62,000 nt of DNA from Zygnema cylindricum. Taxonomy: Eukaryota; Streptophyta; Zygnematophyceae; Zygnematales; Zygnemataceae. Shown one piece after another: positions 59,527 to 62,000 of the stretch. The notes under the pieces were generated by a model. It searched no databases. It saw only the letters and a list, made by a program, of their open reading frames with translations, and was not told the DNA's origin. The stretch spans positions 1-62,000 of the forward strand of contig JBBHKE010000669.1 in the NCBI GenBank assembly GCA_037447655.1. Direction: 5' to 3'. Positions within the stretch are counted from its first letter, which is position 1. Each line of letters begins with the position of its first letter. Both the position numbers and the translations under genes were made by a program.

Positions 59527-60811
59527 TTGTTTACCTGAGGGAGAGACTTCATGTGCCAATTCTTGGTTCTGAAGAAGAAAGGATCATAAGATTTTATTCA
59601 AAGCATTTTTTTTGTTGAGTCAAACTAATTTTTTCACAATTTTTTCTTTCTAAATTCTGTCAAAGTTAACGGAGGATACATTATTATTTTATGCAGATGT
59701 CAGGTCGTGGTTAATAATCAATCAAGTTATTCTGCTGGTAGTTAGTTGAGGTAGGCCCAATTAGAGCTGTCTGCAAGCTGTTAAGAACACACTTATGATT
59801 TTGCAATTTCAGGAGACAGTAAAGTCAGGTTAGTAGAGCTTTATTGGTGAAAAAAATATTCCACTTTATTGGTTTTTGTTCCAATTAGCGTCACATTCTT
59901 CAAACTTCATCGTCAGCAATTAACAATCTTACCCTCGGACATTTTTTGAAGGTTGCAAAAGTTATTACAGTCCACATGTGGAATTTTTTTCCTGAAATTG
60001 TTTGAAAAGTTTCAGGCATGTTTCTCAATCTTATGCTTGCTTAAGTCAAGAATTTAACCAACCAGGCCTTGGTTGAAATCTTGTGTTGGAGAGTTATGCA
60101 CGTGACATCGTTGCGCGCACTCACCCAATGGCAAAAGTAAAAATCTGGAAGTTGTGCAGCAATGTTGCTCAAGAAAAGAATAATGTTTGTAGAATGGAAG
60201 CTCAAGGTTTTGTTTTCTGCCATTTTAGCTGTGATTTTCTCAAATTTGTCTTTTTCAACCATTCCTGTCTAAATTTCATACTGGTCGTTTCTATAAGTAT
60301 GAATAACATTTCCTTTGGATTGTATTGCGAAGTTCCTTACAAAAATGAGGAGAATATTTGAGTTACACACTCCATCATGAGTCACCATCCTGAGCCAGAA
60401 TAAGAGCAATGATAGAATGCCATCTGCTATACTCAGAAATTACTTTTAGTTAAACAACAAAATTAAATGGACGAAGTACGTCTGCAAGTCGCATGGTGTT
60501 TGTAGCCTAAACTAATGCAAATCGATTAAAAACTGACAATAATAACTCTGCATAAATCAGTGTTTTTCACATTAATGTTCAAACAGCTAAACTTTTAAGC
60601 AAAAACTCTGCATAGATCAATGTTTTTCACATTAATGTTCAAACAACTAAACTTATAAGCAAATATAACCAGAAAAGAAATAACAACCATGTGAAGTAAT
60701 GCGACTTTTTGGTTGACAATTGCTCTTGATTATATAGAGAATGCGTGGTGTTGCCTGTTCAAGGTTCTATATTAGGTAGCTGGACCTTGAGCTGTCCACG
60801 GGCAATGACTA
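59527..60811. other. Downstream of the VHL-like gene; no gene
   Basis: 60541-60665 is a 62-64 bp unit duplicated in tandem (AACTCTGCATA... AATGTTCAAACA). Other sequence is unremarkable. Confidence 0.5.
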
Positions 60812-61028
60812 CACCGCTAATCGTTATGTGTTAAACTTTTTTTCGCCACTTAAAACATCTTTTGTCCATGCACACTTGTCACATTGTCTATCTGACACCA
60901 CAATAGGAAGGTGAGAATCTTGCCTTAATAGAAACCATTTGATTGACAACTCTTATCGGAAAGTTTGCGCGAAGAAAAGAGGTTTTAAGTGTCGGAAAAA
61001 ACTTTAACACTAATAACAATTAGCGGTG
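60812..61028. mobile_element. TA-flanked MITE (CACCGC family) with long inner palindrome
   Basis: The left end is CACCGCTAATCGTTATGTG after TA; the right end is CTAATAACAATTAGCGGTG followed by CA. The inner arms CGCCACTTAAAACATC / GAGGTTTTAAGTGTCGG are shared with the copy at 21897-22109. Confidence 0.82.
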
Positions 61029-61925
61029 CAGTATAGTGTCAAATCTTCAGGTTTCAACAGACATATGACAATATGAACTTGTAACACTATAGAACGTGGT
61101 GTATTAGATTATTTGTTAATTGCATAGAAAGGGACACATCTAGTCATTCACACCTTGTAAAAAAGAAAGCTAGGTTCAACGGTACAGTACCTTCTAGATA
61201 CCAGAAGAAGGCTAGCTAGGCTAGGCTAGCTAGGTTCCTCTAGTACCTTCCTTGATGTTTTCCTACCAATGTCACTCGCACTGGAAGATGCACGATGCAA
61301 GTTCACCAACCGTTCCAATCTAAAGTACTGTGCAAACTGCAAAAGCCCGTCAGCCGATGTATGAATCCAAAACAGGTGTCCTGCGACCACTACAACAGTC
61401 GGCAATTCAGCACCCAGTCAATCGCTAATTCGCCGTTAGCGATATTAAAACTAACTCGGTGCCTGTTTTACAAGGCCCCGAACACAAAATAGCGTTAGTT
61501 ATGTTAGTTTTTCCATTCAAAACACTAATTTGGTAAGAGGTCGAAAATGCCGGTAGTCCATTAAACATCTCTTGGATGCAGAAAGGCGAAAATCAGAAAA
61601 TGCCTTCTACGTTCGCACGAAATGGGTCAATACCATACTATAAGTACAAGTAGAGTACAGTACTATAAGGTTCCGTACAGACAGACGGCTGAACGGGAAC
61701 GGCGCAAACTTCTCCGTGATTGAATTGAACTATTGGAGGCCATGGAGACTAGCGTGCCTTGCCTTCCTGCGGGTTTAGGACTTTAGGGCTTGTAGATGCC
61801 ATACTGTCCCTCCGCCCTTTTCTCGTAAGGCGACACGTGTCTCTACAGCTAGGAATGTTCTGACCAAGCAGAGGGCAGAGAAACCCTACGAGCGAGAAAC
61901 CAGTGCGAGGGAGAGAAGAATAGTC
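61029..61925. other. Upstream region of the bL28 gene
   Basis: It contains a short palindromic run of CTAGG/CTAGC units at about 61206-61232. No other gene is seen; the promoter of the following gene should be here. Confidence 0.45.
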
Positions 61926-62000
61926 ATGCCTCTCGGTGTTGAGCTTGTTGGTCGGGCATTCATGAATCGAATAAAGAGGGGCCTTTACGCGGGAAGAGAG
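61926..62000 (+). CDS. Organellar ribosomal protein bL28 (N-terminus, cut by window edge)
   Basis: Twenty-five codons start MPLGVELVGRAF and run into NRIKRGLYAGRE before the window ends. KRGLYAGR is the N-terminal signature of mitochondrial-type bL28 in plants (KRGLFAGRHIQFGN). A large-subunit ribosomal protein imported into the mitochondrion is therefore likely. With so few residues a plastid form or another protein cannot be excluded. Confidence 0.6.
   Translation, partial: MPLGVELVGRAFMNRIKRGLYAGRE

Noticed and set aside
60083-60361. 92-codon plus frame downstream of the VHL-like gene
   Set aside because: No conserved motif and a composition shift halfway; treated as chance.

Overview
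The window is nuclear DNA from a photosynthetic eukaryote, most likely a green-lineage (possibly streptophyte) alga. Genes are rich in introns with GT-AG boundaries. One gene belongs to the plastid-envelope DLDG1/CemA-like family, there are Ty1/copia remnants, and the intergenic DNA is AT-rich and full of repeats. The species cannot be named from the sequence alone.

Layout. 1-5 kb: 5' part of a plastid CemA/DLDG1-like gene on the minus strand. 5-23 kb: a repeat-dominated block holding copia gag and pol remnants, a pair of near-identical ~560 bp LTRs, a 26-bp tandem array, three hAT-like elements with 8-bp target duplications, and several small TA-flanked inverted-repeat elements (MITEs), some nested inside one another. 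23.6-41.7 kb: a nearly complete VPS18 gene on the plus strand, with at least 22 exons and a C-terminal RING-H2. 43.2-49.1 kb: an eleven-exon minus-strand gene for a NamZ/DUF1343 (exo-N-acetylmuramidase type) protein, a family best known from bacteria. 49.9-52.5 kb: divergently placed PIG-P, the small subunit of the GPI-GlcNAc transferase. The 785-bp spacer between NamZ and PIG-P carries eight perfect 22-bp tandem repeats. 55-56 kb: an unrecognised ORF in repeat-like DNA. 58.0-59.5 kb: a five-exon gene with a von Hippel-Lindau (VHL) beta-type domain that keeps the hydroxyproline-pocket residues and ends in an F-box/SOCS-like segment. 61.9 kb to the edge: the start of an organellar bL28 ribosomal protein gene.

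The genes are unrelated housekeeping and regulatory genes, not an operon. The points most worth following are the intron-bearing NamZ gene, the VHL-like protein, the duplicated splice-acceptor array in VPS18 intron 1, the complementary CT/GA arrays around VPS18 exons, and an apparently undescribed TA-target MITE family with about a dozen copies here, including copies in introns of VPS18, NamZ and PIG-P. Exon boundaries were derived by hand from reading frame, phase and splice signals; no homology search was run.
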